Assembly: GCA_014843695.1 (NCBI GenBank)
Contig: CM026400.1
Location: forward strand, 12,838,067 to 12,902,066
DNA length: 64,000 bases
Direction: 5' to 3'
DNA from: Archivesica marissinica
Taxonomy: Eukaryota > Mollusca > Bivalvia > Venerida > Vesicomyidae
In this document: positions 39,701 through 44,008 of the stretch, one piece after another
Layout of the letters: each line of letters opens with the position of its first letter
Position numbering within the stretch: position 1 is the first letter of the stretch
Made by a program: the position numbers and the translations under genes
Notes under the pieces: model-generated
Told to the model about the DNA's origin: nothing
What the model saw: the letters and a program-made list of their open reading frames with translations, nothing else
Database searches by the model: none

Positions 39701-42134
39701 GTTTCTGTAAGTATATACCATGGCAGTGGATACGTTGTTTCTGTAAGTATATAGCATGGTAGTGGATACATTGTTTCTGTGTTTCTGTAAGTATATAGCT
39801 TGGCAGTGGATACATTGTTTCTGTAAGTATATAGCGTGGTAGTGGATACATTGTTACTGTAAGTATATAGCTTGGCAGTGGATACATTGTTTCTGTGTTT
39901 CTGTAAGTATATAGCGTGGCAGTGGATATGTTGTTTCTGTGTTTCTGTAAGTATATACCATGGCAGTGGATATGTTGTTTCTGTGTTTCTGTAAGTATAT
40001 AGCTTGGCAGTGGATACATTGTTTCTGTGTTTCTGTAAGTATATAGCGTGGCAGTGGATATGTTGTTTCTGTAAGTATATAGCGTGGCAGTGGATATGTT
40101 GTTTCTGTAAGTATATAGCGTGGCAGTGGATATGTTGTTTCTGTGTTTCTGTAAGTATATAGCTTGGCAGTGGATACATTGTTTCTGTATGTATATTGCA
40201 TGGCAGTGGATACATTGTTACTGTAAGTATATAGCATTGTAGTGGATACATTGTTTCTGTAAGTATATAGCGTGGCAGTGGATATGTTGTTTCTGTGTTT
40301 CTTTAAGTATATATCATGGCAGTGGATACATTGTTTCTGTATGTATATAGCATTGTAGTGGATACGTTGTTTCTGTAAGTATATTGCATGGCAGTGGATA
40401 CATTGTTTCTGTAAGTATATAGCTTGGCAGTGGATACATTGTTTCTGTATGTATATAGCATTGTAGTGGATACGTTGTTTCTGTAAGTATATTGCATGGC
40501 AGTGGATACATTGTTTCTGTAAGTATATACCATGGCAGTGGATACATTGTTTCTGTATGTATATAGCATTGTAGTGGATACGTTGTTTCTGTAAGTATAT
40601 TGCATGGCAGTGGATACGTTGTTTCTGTAAGTATATACCATGGCAGTGGATACATTGTTTCTGTATGTATATAGCATTGTAGTGGATACGTTGTTTCTGT
40701 AAGTATATTGCATGGCAGTGGATACATTGTTTCTGTAAGTATATAGCGTGGCAGTGGATACATTGTTTCTGTGTTTCTGTAAGTATATAACATGGCAGTG
40801 GATACATTGTTTCTGTATGTATATAGCATTGTAGTGGATACGTTGTTTCTGTATGTATATAGCATTGTAGTGGATACATTGTTTCTGTATGTATATAGCA
40901 TTGTAGTGGATACGTTGTTTCTGTAAGTATATTGCATGGCAGTGGATACGTTATTTCTGTAAGTATATAGCGTAGGAGTGGAGTGGATGAAAGCGTATAT
41001 GTGGTCATTCATTCAACCACCTTCCATCTCACATACTTCATAATTTTAGTTTACAATGAATGAAGAGTTATGTTTACAGTGGAAGATCTGGAGATGAATG
41101 TCGGAACTCCAGACAAACCATACTTTATGCTTACAGTGAATGAAGAGTTATGTTTATGTTTACAGTGGAAGATCTGGAGACGAATGTCGGAACACCGGAC
41201 AAACCATACTTTATGTTTACAATGAATGAAGAGTTATGTTTATGTTTACAGTGGAAGATCTGGAGATGAATGACGGAACTCTGGACAAACCATATTTCAT
41301 GTTTACAATGAATGAAGAGTTATGTTTATGTTTACAGTGGAAGATCTGGAGATGAATGTCGGAACACCGGACAAACCATACTTTATGTTTACAATGAATG
41401 AAGAGTTATGTTTATGTTTACAGTGGAAGATCTGGAGATGAATGTCGGAACTCCGGACAAACCATATTTCATGAGTAAAGGCTTGATGAGTTATGTTTAT
41501 GTTTACAGTGGAAGATCTGGAGATGAATGACGGAACTCCGGACAAACCATATTTCATGAGTAAAGGCTTGATGAGTTATGTTTATGTTTACAGTGGAAGA
41601 TCTGGAGATGAATGACGGAACTCCGGACAAACCATATTTCATGAGTAAAGGCTTGATGAGTTATGTTTATGTTTACAGTGGAAGATCTGGAGATGAATGA
41701 CGGAACTCCGGACAAACCATATTTCATGAGTAAAGGCTTGATGAGTTATGTTTATGTTTACAGTGGAAGATCTGGAGATGAATGACGGAACTCCGGACAA
41801 ACCATATTTCATGAGTAAAGGCTTGATGAGTTATGTTTATGTTTACAGTGGAAGATCTGGAGATGAATGACGGAACTCCGGACAAACCATATTTCATGAG
41901 TAAAGGCTTGATGAGTTATGTTTATGTTTACAGTGGAAGATCTGGAGATGAATGACGGAACTCCGGACAAACCATATTTCATGAGTAAAGGCTTGATGAG
42001 TTATGTTTATGTTTACAGTGGAAGATCTGGAGATGAATGACGGAACTCCGGACAAACCATATTTCATGAGTAAAGGCTTGATGAGTATTATCGGCAAGAA
42101 AAACAAGCAGCTCAAAGAACCAGGAAAGAATTAG
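6654..42134 (+). CDS. SLC44A2: Choline transporter-like protein gene, CTL2/4/5 type (discontinuous, 5' incomplete)
   Basis: Eleven exons join with matching phases into about 433 codons: 6654-6788, 7378-7477, 8170-8368, 9797-9846, 28102-28278, 30994-31122, 32244-32313, 33048-33121, 37350-37515, 38596-38680 and 42019-42134. Family signatures in order include IELIKEASR, LAGSFASYYWAF, IPAFPLSAAF, YHLGSLAFGSLL, WCLEKFLRFLNKNAYI, GKNFCASAKNAFF, VLDKVTDF and VDTLFLCFLEDLE, all typical of the SLC44 membrane family and closer to CTL2/4/5 than to CTL1. SLC44 proteins have about ten membrane helices and carry choline or related substrates across plasma or mitochondrial membranes; the substrate of this one is unknown. 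The N-terminal part (first helix and long extracellular loop) is outside the window. The symbol marks family likeness, not proven orthology. Exons 9846 and 28102 join in phase, skipping the second copy of exons 1-4. Confidence 0.9.
6889..7010. repeat. CATCAT-type microsatellite
   Basis: Imperfect CAT/CTCAT/TATCAT runs. The corresponding stretch in the second block (21205-21312) has a different arrangement, as expected for alleles. Confidence 0.85.
7040..7320. repeat. Minisatellite, 52-bp unit, ~5 copies
   Basis: The unit includes GACATTGGACTCTGGCGAGT and GATCCAGGGCCACCATCTTT. It sits in the intron before the exon at 7378. The second block has four more units (21345-21832). Confidence 0.9.
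7378..7477 (+). CDS. SLC44A2: CTL exon 2 (TM helix and IAIELIKEAS motif)
   Basis: The acceptor is GTGTTTTACAG and the donor GTGTGT. Joined to the G from the previous exon it encodes CTCATLLVIFVLLFLFLLKR, a strong membrane helix, then FCIAIELIKEAS, the family's conserved cytosolic motif (IALLKEAS in vertebrates). It leaves AG, completed to Arg by the next exon. The second copy differs by one synonymous base (7475 T, AGT Ser; C in the other copy). Confidence 0.88.
7649..8110. repeat. Two direct copies of an ~85-bp dispersed repeat in the intron
   Basis: The stretch with AATACCATTAAAAGTTAAAT and GTCCACCATGGCAGCCATCT occurs at about 7660-7738 and again at about 8030-8108, flanking about 290 bases of non-repetitive intron. 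This may be an old transposon fragment or a local duplication. No coding exon is seen in between. Confidence 0.6.
8170..8368 (+). CDS. SLC44A2: CTL exon 3 (TM helices and glycosylated loop)
   Basis: The acceptor is TTGTTTTCAG and the donor GTAAGA. With AG from exon 2 it begins R-AIGNMMFTLIWPIFPF, then LMQVAFLSYYVASAAFIGSM, hydrophobic enough for one or two helices. A polar loop follows with YNNGTNTTDDGG, holding two overlapping-range N-glycosylation sequons (NGT, NTT), then YLKRVPCDIN. It ends in phase 0. Matches the SLC44 region after the IALLKEAS motif. Confidence 0.88.
8437..8670 (+). mobile_element. SINE-like element with internal 40-bp duplication
   Basis: It starts with a tRNA-like A-box (TAGTCCAGCGG). 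A unit beginning GTGCTGGTGCACAGTGAACC is present twice in tandem (8465-8545). The body (ATGTGAGGAAACTATTCAGC, CTCGGAGGAGCTTCCTCCAC) resembles SINE bodies of marine invertebrates as I remember them; a library comparison would decide. Its end merges with the short GTCGCCATACTA array. Confidence 0.45.
8671..8925. repeat. Minisatellite, mixed 12/14-bp units (GTCGCCATACTA / GAGTCGCCATACTA)
   Basis: Two unit lengths, with and without GA, alternate irregularly, about 19 copies. The array starts at the 3' end of the preceding SINE-like element and may be an expansion of its tail. One unit fewer is present in the second block. Confidence 0.92.
8936..8974. other. 14-bp inverted repeat (hairpin)
   Basis: GGCTGTATTACACT at 8936-8949 pairs perfectly with AGTGTAATACAGCC at 8961-8974 around an 11-base loop. 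It may be a tiny foldback element. Repeated in the second block. Confidence 0.6.
9002..9189. mobile_element. TA-flanked MITE (Tc1/mariner-pogo-like)
   Basis: The element begins CAGTCGAATGTCGAA and ends in GACTG, with TA directly outside both ends. CAGT-type termini with TA duplication are typical of pogo/Tigger-derived MITEs. No open frame. Second copy at 23500-23687. Confidence 0.55.
9299..9413. mobile_element. Short MITE with 26-bp terminal inverted repeats
   Basis: CTAGAGGCTTGACATTATAC at the left end and its near-complement at 9388-9413 (two mismatches over 26 bases) enclose about 63 bases. Non-coding foldback element. Second copy at 23797-23911. Confidence 0.6.
9428..9658. mobile_element. 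TTAA-flanked MITE, family A, copy 1 (piggyBac-like)
   Basis: The ends are TTAA-CCCTTTCAACACCA and its complement (one mismatch), 231 bases including both TTAA. Inside is a second imperfect palindrome (GTGTAGATCC ... GGATCTGCAC). CCC-starting termini with TTAA target duplication are the hallmark of piggyBac-type transposition. Four more copies lie in this window. Confidence 0.75.
9797..9846 (+). CDS. SLC44A2: CTL exon 4 (CEFVKYGGDE)
   Basis: A 50-base exon with acceptor TTATATTGCAG and donor GTAAGA, encoding NKNTGEVCEFVKYGGD and leaving GA. The family has a matching CxFxKYGG loop just before a membrane helix. The leftover GA plus the first G of the exon at 28102 gives Glu and keeps the frame. 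Joining instead to the second exon 1 copy (20969) gives GAC CAC ATA CTA TAG, an immediate stop. Confidence 0.85.
9855..10032 (-). mobile_element. SINE family A, truncated
   Basis: Reverse strand copy with the conserved block GGAGGAAACCGGAGTACCCG (given on +) and the tail TCGCAATTGTTGTAAAATAA on -. The tRNA-derived head is missing here but present in the copies near 35240 and 45955. Confidence 0.6.
10060..10310 (-). mobile_element. SINE family B, tRNA-derived
   Basis: Reverse-complement copy of the element at 36462: head with pol III B-box-like GGTTCGAAAGG-type sequence and A-box-like GATAACGCAGTGG, then body, then the tail GAGAGTGATTAATATAAGTT ending in TTGCAATAGAGC-like sequence. The promoter boxes lie at about 10255-10305. 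Non-coding. Confidence 0.65.
10318..10424 (-). mobile_element. SINE family B fragment at the edge of the 28-bp array
   Basis: A second partial copy of the same SINE tail and body (TGTGAAACAAGTTCTTACAG, then GAATCCATCACGATCAGGGA on +) stops exactly where the 28-bp satellite starts; the first satellite unit shares ATCCAT with the SINE. This suggests the array grew from inside the SINE. Confidence 0.5.
10425..17376. repeat. Large minisatellite, 27/28-bp unit, ~250 copies
   Basis: The unit is GTATCCATTAAACCAGGGGG plus GCATCACC, with variants CAGTGGGG, CAGTGGTG, TATCAC and ATTACC. About 7 kb, in the intron between CTL exons 4 and 5. From about 13700 to 15500 many units are broken or joined out of step. 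The second block has only about 2.4 kb (24923-27315). No coding content. Confidence 0.97.
17441..17810. repeat. 22-bp minisatellite (GGTATATATTTCTATAACTACA), cut by the gap
   Basis: About 17 copies before the run of N. It corresponds to the array at 27377-28101 that leads into CTL exon 5, so the contig ends inside this array. Confidence 0.92.
17811..18810. other. Assembly gap, exactly 1000 N
   Basis: The round length indicates a fixed-size placeholder, not a measured distance. The sequence before and after overlaps in content: it stops in the 22-bp array and resumes in the 33-bp array that lies 12 kb upstream of it. Confidence 0.99.
18811..19611. repeat. 33-bp minisatellite, second block
   Basis: About 24 units, same unit as at 3459-5650. 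Single-base indels (for example ACTTGGGAG, CCCCTAC) are more frequent here than in the first block, in keeping with a lower-quality contig end. Confidence 0.95.
19688..20960. repeat. 59-bp minisatellite, second block, ~22 copies
   Basis: Same unit as 5727-6645. From the anchor AAATGTTATTC to the exon acceptor the distance is 1357 bases here and 1003 in the first block, a difference of 354, exactly six units. Confidence 0.93.
20969..21103 (+). CDS. SLC44A2: CTL exon 1, second copy (probable haplotype duplicate)
   Basis: Sequence identical to 6654-6788 with the same splice sites. In a transcript that already contained exons 1-4 it would enter in the wrong phase and stop after four codons, so it is best read as the other allele of the same exon, not an extra exon. 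Confidence 0.7.
21345..21832. repeat. 52-bp minisatellite, second block, ~9 copies
   Basis: Four units more than at 7040-7320. The added units repeat the order of variants of the first ones (AGAGATCC then AGTGATCC), as if a four-unit block had been duplicated. Confidence 0.9.
21890..21989 (+). CDS. SLC44A2: CTL exon 2, second copy
   Basis: Same as 7378-7477 except for one synonymous base (AGC instead of AGT for Ser, at 21987). Same splice sites and phases. Confidence 0.7.
22682..22880 (+). CDS. SLC44A2: CTL exon 3, second copy
   Basis: Identical to 8170-8368, including the two N-glycosylation sequons and both splice sites. Confidence 0.7.
22949..23421. repeat. SINE-like element and 12/14-bp GTCGCCATACTA array, second block
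   Basis: Counterpart of 8437-8925, with one 14-bp unit fewer in the array. Confidence 0.8.
23500..23687. mobile_element. TA-flanked MITE, second block
   Basis: Counterpart of the element at 9002-9189 with the same TA-CAGTC ends. Confidence 0.55.
23797..23911. mobile_element. Short MITE with 26-bp inverted repeats, second block
   Basis: Counterpart of 9299-9413. Confidence 0.55.
23926..24156. mobile_element. TTAA MITE family A, second-block copy
   Basis: Counterpart of 9428-9658, same length. Not an independent insertion if the block is a haplotype duplicate. Confidence 0.7.
24295..24344 (+). CDS. SLC44A2: CTL exon 4, second copy
   Basis: Identical to 9797-9846. It also leaves GA and so joins in frame to exon 5 at 28102. 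Exons 1-4 of either block, but not both in series, give an open reading frame. Confidence 0.7.
24353..24922 (-). mobile_element. SINE A, SINE B and SINE B fragment, second block
   Basis: Counterparts of 9855-10424 in the same order and orientation, again ending where the 28-bp array begins. Confidence 0.6.
24923..27315. repeat. 28-bp minisatellite, second block, ~86 copies
   Basis: Same unit as 10425-17376 but about 4.5 kb shorter and more regular. The last ~1.3 kb follows the order of variants seen at about 16050-17376, showing that the two arrays are alleles that differ mainly in their 5' and middle parts. Confidence 0.95.
27377..28101. repeat. 22-bp minisatellite fused to the exon 5 acceptor, ~32 copies
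   Basis: The unit (CTACAGGTATATATTTCTAT and similar) contains ACAG followed by GTATA, and the true exon 5 junction is TTTACAG|GTATACTATTCC. The final unit therefore is the splice acceptor and the first exon bases. Every unit carries a pyrimidine-rich run and AG, a potential decoy acceptor. A short non-repeat insert (CAGAACAAACAAACAATACA) sits at 27838-27857. Confidence 0.93.
28102..28278 (+). CDS. SLC44A2: CTL exon 5 (SLC44 signature: ALGQMTLAGSFASYYWAF)
   Basis: Enters in phase 2, completing Glu, then encodes YTIPLQVFLLFMFFWGMNF, IVALGQMTLAGSFASYYWAF and EKPKDIPAFPLSAAFYRSL, leaving AG. This is the most diagnostic segment of the SLC44 family. The donor is GTAGAG, weaker than the usual GTAAG. 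The acceptor lies inside a 22-bp array (see the preceding entry). Confidence 0.93.
28300..30505. repeat. Composite minisatellite, 27-bp then 25/28-bp units
   Basis: From 28300 to about 29510 the unit is TGGTGTACTGGAGGTCACTT plus CCCTGAT (27 bp). From there to 30505 related units with GGTTGTACTGGAGAACACAT plus CCCTGACT (28 bp) and GATTGTACTGGAGATCACTT plus CCCGA (25 bp) alternate. The 27-bp part is open in several frames on both strands, a by-product of its period. It starts about 20 bases after the exon 5 donor. Confidence 0.93.
30673..31030. repeat. 57-bp minisatellite made of the exon 6 acceptor and first codons, 6 copies
   Basis: The unit contains GTCTATGTTTCAG directly followed by the first 37 or so bases of exon 6. 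Acceptor-like junctions fall at 30709, 30766, 30823, 30880, 30937 and 30994. In the fifth the AG is mutated to AA. The last one continues into the real exon. The unit is 19 codons and is open in the exon's frame throughout. Confidence 0.95.
30994..31122 (+). CDS. SLC44A2: CTL exon 6 (YHLGSLAFGSLLIAIVQ)
   Basis: With AG from exon 5 it reads R-YHLGSLAFGSLLIAIVQ, IIRVFLEYIDHKMNGSTNP, IAKFIL, leaving AA. The GSLAFGSLI(L)AIVQIIRV motif is strongly conserved in CTL2/4/5 and forms a membrane helix. The start at 30994 is chosen because it gives the family's usual length. Use of the upstream copies would add 19, 38 or more residues in frame. Donor GTAAGT. Confidence 0.92.
31250..31885. repeat. 16-bp minisatellite (ATATCGCAGTGAATGA)
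   Basis: Around 38 units including shortened ones; a higher-order block (units with GTATATCG and CATCGCAGTGAACAAACA) appears at least twice. It lies in the intron after exon 6. Confidence 0.93.
31918..32232. repeat. 44-bp minisatellite, ~7 copies, next to the exon 7 acceptor
   Basis: The unit is ATCGCAATGTGCAGTACATT plus CATACTAAGGGTATAATGCT and GAAT. The last unit ends 11 bases before the acceptor AG at 32242-32243. CATACTAAG resembles a branch-site consensus, so branch-site candidates are also repeated. Confidence 0.92.
32244..32313 (+). CDS. SLC44A2: CTL exon 7 (Cys-rich cytosolic loop)
   Basis: Acceptor TTTGTTTATTTCAG, donor GTAAGT. It completes Lys and encodes CMKCCMWCLEKFLRFLNKNA then YIL. 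The cysteine cluster before CLEKF and the LNxNAY motif are family hallmarks. Four Cys in ten residues suggests lipidation or structural disulfides in relatives, not proven here. Confidence 0.92.
32314..33047. other. Intron 7, no recognised repeat array
   Basis: A 734-base AT-rich intron with no tandem array, one of the few in this gene. The palindromic ATATGTACATGTACATAT lies near 32561-32578. No further exon is seen. Confidence 0.6.
33048..33121 (+). CDS. SLC44A2: CTL exon 8 (IAIYGKNFCASAKNAFF)
   Basis: Acceptor CTTTAATCTTTTCAG, donor GTTAGT. It encodes IAIYGKNFCASAKNAFFLIM then RNIV and leaves AG. This matches a conserved SLC44 segment (IxGTNFCxSAxxAF). Immediately after the donor a 45-bp array begins. 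Confidence 0.92.
33128..33560. repeat. 45-bp minisatellite, ~10 copies, starting 7 bases after a donor
   Basis: The unit is AATATTACCCCACCCACCAT plus GAGAACATACACTGGAATGT and AAACA. Being a multiple of three and free of stops in some frames, it gives false open frames on both strands. It does not include exon bases, unlike the arrays of exons 6, 10 and 11. Confidence 0.93.
33687..34168. repeat. 23-bp minisatellite (CACATATTGATAACATTACAATA), ~21 copies
   Basis: Variants differ by AATACAC/AATGCAC and ATTG/AGTG. It ends directly at a LINE fragment. Confidence 0.93.
34195..34660 (+). pseudogene. Degenerate LINE ORF2 C-terminal fragment
   Basis: Translated pieces in shifting frames read MLVRPKFEYSSPIWN (from 34228), then IEQIQRNAARFVAKKP (about 34296), then QHSFFPRTIPIWNTL (about 34511). 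These three motifs occur in this order after the reverse transcriptase in CR1/Jockey-type elements. At least two frame changes and no RT core: a dead 3' fragment unrelated to the RNase H-bearing element at the start of the window. Confidence 0.7.
34930..35218. repeat. 41-bp minisatellite, 7 copies
   Basis: The unit is TTGCGTTGGATACACACCAC plus ACTCGACCATGCACAGTCCA and T. It is open in several frames but has no other coding signal. Confidence 0.93.
35240..35510 (-). mobile_element. SINE family A, full-length
   Basis: On the minus strand: tRNA-like head with B-box GGGTTCGATCC (35434-35444 on +), conserved middle block (complement of GGAGGAAACCGGAGTACCCG), and the tail GAGAGTGATTAATATAAGAT ending in an A/T-rich TAAATAAAGTTTAAACT. 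Pol III-derived non-autonomous element. Confidence 0.7.
35561..35737. mobile_element. TA-flanked MITE with CAGTCAAGCCTG ends, copy 1
   Basis: CAGTCAAGCCTG at the left and CAGGTTTGACT at the right form inverted ends next to TA. The inside repeats the motif TTAAGCAGCCA several times. A second copy lies at 37930-38102. Ends suggest a pogo/Tigger-type parent. Confidence 0.6.
35738..36153. other. Intronic stretch with a dispersed-repeat fragment
   Basis: No exon seen. The part from about 35985 to 36050 (TCACTCATATGGGCAACCGG and neighbours) is found inverted at about 45488-45545, so it is a shared repeat fragment. Confidence 0.5.
36154..36286. other. Long perfect-like hairpin, 56-bp arms
   Basis: The arms 36154-36209 and 36231-36286 are complementary at 53 of 56 positions, around a 21-base loop rich in A then G. 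The left arm begins CACAGGAACTTTAAATTTTA. It may be a foldback element or a source of double-stranded RNA. No open frame. Confidence 0.8.
36462..36700 (+). mobile_element. SINE family B, full-length, tRNA-derived
   Basis: Pol III A-box TAGCGCAGTGG at 36474-36484 and B-box GAGTTCGAGCC at about 36517-36527 sit in a tRNA-like head with a plausible anticodon arm between them. A body follows (CTCTCTCCCTGGAGGCGATG), then the tail GAGAGTGATTAATATAAGTT and TTTCGCAATCAAACTAAAAT. The tail is shared with SINE family A. A short internal frame has no coding meaning. Confidence 0.75.
36717..37310. mobile_element. Old dispersed repeat, split by a TTAA MITE
   Basis: The two flanks (36717-36905 and 37150-37310) match, in reverse orientation and order, the continuous segment 44990 down to about 44570. 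The MITE at 36907-37145 separates the halves. Characteristic bases include TATTACCTCCCTTGGCAGAT and AACGACGATAAAAACAGAGG. Confidence 0.65.
36907..37145. mobile_element. TTAA MITE family A, diverged copy
   Basis: TTAACCATTTCACTACATAC at the left and GGTGTTGAAAGGGTTAA at the right. It is the most diverged of the five copies and is inserted in the repeat at 36717-37310. TTAA is present on both sides. Confidence 0.7.
37350..37515 (+). CDS. SLC44A2: CTL exon 9 (VVVLDKVTDF, TM helix, loop)
   Basis: Acceptor GTTTTATTTCAG, donor GTAAGT. It completes Arg and encodes VVVLDKVTDFILFISKLLCM, SSVGVASFFFF, an exposed SGKVEIQYVSAYVPKL loop, then NYYFTPII. The VLDKVTDF motif and the FFFF-ended helix are typical of CTL2/4/5. 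Ends in phase 0. Confidence 0.92.
37540..37802 (+). mobile_element. tRNA-derived SINE, third family
   Basis: A-box-like GTGTTCGAGTGG at 37554-37565, B-box GGTTCGAGTTCC at about 37619-37630, a body with GTGCTATGTAAGCTGCCCGT and AATAGCCCAAAATGGTGCTG, and a tail AACAAACAAACAG. It inserts 25 bases after an exon donor. The tail differs from families A and B, so it probably uses another LINE partner. Confidence 0.7.
37930..38102. mobile_element. TA-flanked MITE with CAGTCAAACCTG ends, copy 2
   Basis: Same family as 35561-35737, in the same orientation. CAGTCAAACCTG and ...GTGTGACTG ends, TA on both sides. Confidence 0.6.
38313..38445. mobile_element. Foldback MITE, ~34-bp arms
   Basis: AGGTTATAAAACTTTTCTCA at the left and its complement at the right end (38412-38445) with a few mismatches and a 4-base insert near the inner end. 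Inside, ATTGGTTGATTCTGAGC and GCTGAACCAAT form a second inverted pair. Lies 150 bases upstream of exon 10. Confidence 0.65.
38596..38680 (+). CDS. SLC44A2: CTL exon 10 (last TM helix, VDTLFLCF)
   Basis: Acceptor CTTTTATTTCAG. It encodes LVIIGTYLIASCFFSVYSMA then VDTLFLCF and leaves T. The donor is TTTCT|GTAAGTATAT. The first donor is chosen because joining it to 42019 restores the family motif LCFLEDLE. The last 40 bases and the donor are repeated about 55-60 times downstream. Confidence 0.92.
38641..40985. repeat. 36/44-bp minisatellite carrying the exon 10 end and donor, ~55-60 copies
   Basis: The unit is GTATATAGCATGGCAGTGGA plus TACGTTGTTTCTGTGTTTCT and GTAA. The short form lacks eight bases of TGTTTCTG. 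Exon 10's own last 40 bases are the first unit, so nearly every copy has the donor motif TTTCTGTAAGTATATA. From about 40180 a GTATGTATAT variant alternates with the GTAAGTATAT form. Reverse-strand open frames here are by-products. Confidence 0.95.
40986..41067 (-). mobile_element. SINE family A remnant
   Basis: GATGAAAGCGTATATGTGGTCATTC on + matches family A (split here as GATGAAAGCGTATATGTGGT). Only about 55 bases remain between the two splice-site arrays. Confidence 0.4.
41068..42085. repeat. 85/86-bp minisatellite carrying the last-exon acceptor, 12 copies
   Basis: Each unit contains TATGTTTATGTTTACAG directly followed by the first ~45-65 bases of the last exon. Acceptor junctions are at 41080, 41166, 41252, 41338, 41424 (86-bp type) and 41509, 41594, 41679, 41764, 41849, 41934, 42019 (85-bp type). 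The two types differ after PYF(M): one continues TTTACAATGAATGAAGAGTT, the other AGTAAAGGCTTGATGAG. Confidence 0.95.
42019..42134 (+). CDS. SLC44A2: CTL last exon (LEDLEMNDGTPDKPYFMSKG, stop)
   Basis: With T from exon 10 it encodes LEDLEMNDGTPDKPYF, MSKGLMSIIGKKNKQLK, EPGKN and TAG at 42132-42134. The LEDLExNDGxxxxPYFMS tail is conserved in CTL2/4/5, and the lysine-rich end is cytosolic. The 12th acceptor is the only one that reaches this ending; earlier ones stop within the array. A|GTAAAG at 42069-42070 is a possible internal donor in phase 1. Confidence 0.92.
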
Positions 42135-42369
42135 TGTTCATGATTTATCTCAGTAATCCTGTATTTGTCTCGACCTCTATGCATGAGATGCATGCTGTAT
42201 GCTTGTCAGTTGTATCTGGTGGGAGGGGGAATGCTTGGAGATCTGTTGATGAAGTGTAGGATTTTCAAGTTGATGTTTAGTTTTAATTTTGGAAAGATGT
42301 TTTAAGAGAAAGAATTTTTTTTATTTAACAAATTATTTCATATTAAGCGTTTCAATATTGCATCATCAT
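42135..42369 (+). other. Probable 3' UTR
   Basis: Non-repetitive AT-rich sequence directly after the stop. No AATAAA signal was found close to the stop; the first clear one downstream is at 44050-44055, beyond two arrays. Confidence 0.4.
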
Positions 42370-42950
42370 ACACAAGTGACCAATCAGAGAGCAGTAATCT
42401 GTCATTTCTTATCTGATAGCATATGCAAATAACCAATCAGTGAGTCGTATGCTGACATTGCCCATTTGATAACTTATGCAACTGACCAATCGGAGAGCCA
42501 TATGCTGACATTACTCTGCTGAAACTATGCAAAACTGACCAATCAGAGAGAAGTATTCTGACATTACCCTACTGATAACTTATGTAACTGACCAATCAGA
42601 GAGAAGTATTCTGACATTACCCTACTGATTACTTATGTAACTGACCAATCAGAGAGAAGTATTCTGACATTACCCTGCTGATTACTTATGTAACTGACCA
42701 ATCAGAGAGAAGTATTCTGACATTACCCTACTGATAACTTATGTAACTGACCAATCAGAGAGAAGTATTCTGACATTACCCTGCTGATAACTTATGTAAC
42801 TGACCAATCAGAGAGAAGTATTCTGACATTACCCTACTGATAACTTATGTAACTGACCAATCAGAGAGAAGTATTCTGACATTATCCTACTGATTACTTA
42901 TGTAACTGACCAATCAGAGAGAAGTATTCTGACATTACCCTGCTGATAGC
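42370..42950. repeat. 53-bp minisatellite with CCAAT boxes, ~10 copies
   Basis: The unit is TAACTTATGTAACTGACCAA plus TCAGAGAGAAGTATTCTGAC and ATTACCCTACTGA. The first two or three units are diverged. Each contains ACCAATCAG, a CCAAT-type element, though no function is shown. It may lie in the 3' UTR. Confidence 0.92.
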
Positions 42951-43126
42951 CTTAAGTATTGCCCAATATAAATAATTATATGTATATGTTTTACAGATCG
43001 TAGTGTTAACAAAAAGTCATATGCCGTATAAAGTAAGGATAAACATTGTTTAGCCAAGAAGTAGATCTTACTGCTCGTGGATGGCTTACTAATTGTTCCA
43101 TCTGTAATTAACCAAATGGTTAACAC

Positions 43127-44008
43127 TTTATTCTCTATCCACGATATAACACTTTATTCTCTATCCACGATATAACACTTTATTCTCTATCCACGATACA
43201 CCACTTTATTCTCTAACCACGATACAACACTTTATTCTCTATCCACGATATACCAATTTATTCTCTATCCACGATACACCACTTTATTCTCTATCCACGA
43301 TACACCACTTTATTCTCTATCCACGATATAACACTTTATTCTCTATCCACGATACAACACTTTATTCTCTATCCACGATACACCACTTTAATCTCTATCC
43401 ACGATACACCACTTTATTCTCTATCCACGATACACCACTTTATTCTATATTCACGATATAACACTTTATTCTCTATCCACGATACAACACTTTATTCTCT
43501 ATCTACGATACACCACTTTAATCTCTATCCACCACTTTATTCTCTATCCACGATACAACACTTTATTCTCTATCCACGATATAACACTTTATTCTCTATC
43601 CACGATATAACACTTTATTCTCTATCCACGATACAACACTTTATTCTCTATCCATGATACACCACTTTAATCTCTATCCACGATACACCACTTTATTCTC
43701 TATCCACGATACACCACTTTATTCTATATTCACGATATAACACTTTATTCTCTATCCACGATACAACACTTTATTCTCTATCTACGATACACCACTTTAA
43801 TCTCTATCCACCACTTTATTCTCTATCCACGATACACCATTTTATTCTCTATCCACGATATAACACTTTATTCTCTAACCACGTTACACCACTTTATTCT
43901 CTAACCATGATACACCACTTTAATCTCTATCCACCACTTTATTCTCTATCCACGATATAACACTATTCTCTATCCACGATACACCACTTTATTCTCTATC
44001 CACGCTCA
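43127..44008. repeat. 26-bp minisatellite (CACTTTATTCTCTATCCACG), ~34 copies
   Basis: The unit is ACACCACTTTATTCTCTATC plus CACGAT, with ATAACAC and ATACAAC variants. A higher-order duplication is visible: the variant order around 43380-43560 recurs around 43660-43840. Confidence 0.93.

Noticed and set aside
38587..41008. Reverse-strand frames of up to 554 codons rich in YRNTETMYPLP
   Set aside because: They are the complement of the 36/44-bp donor array and overlap confirmed exon 10 on the other strand.
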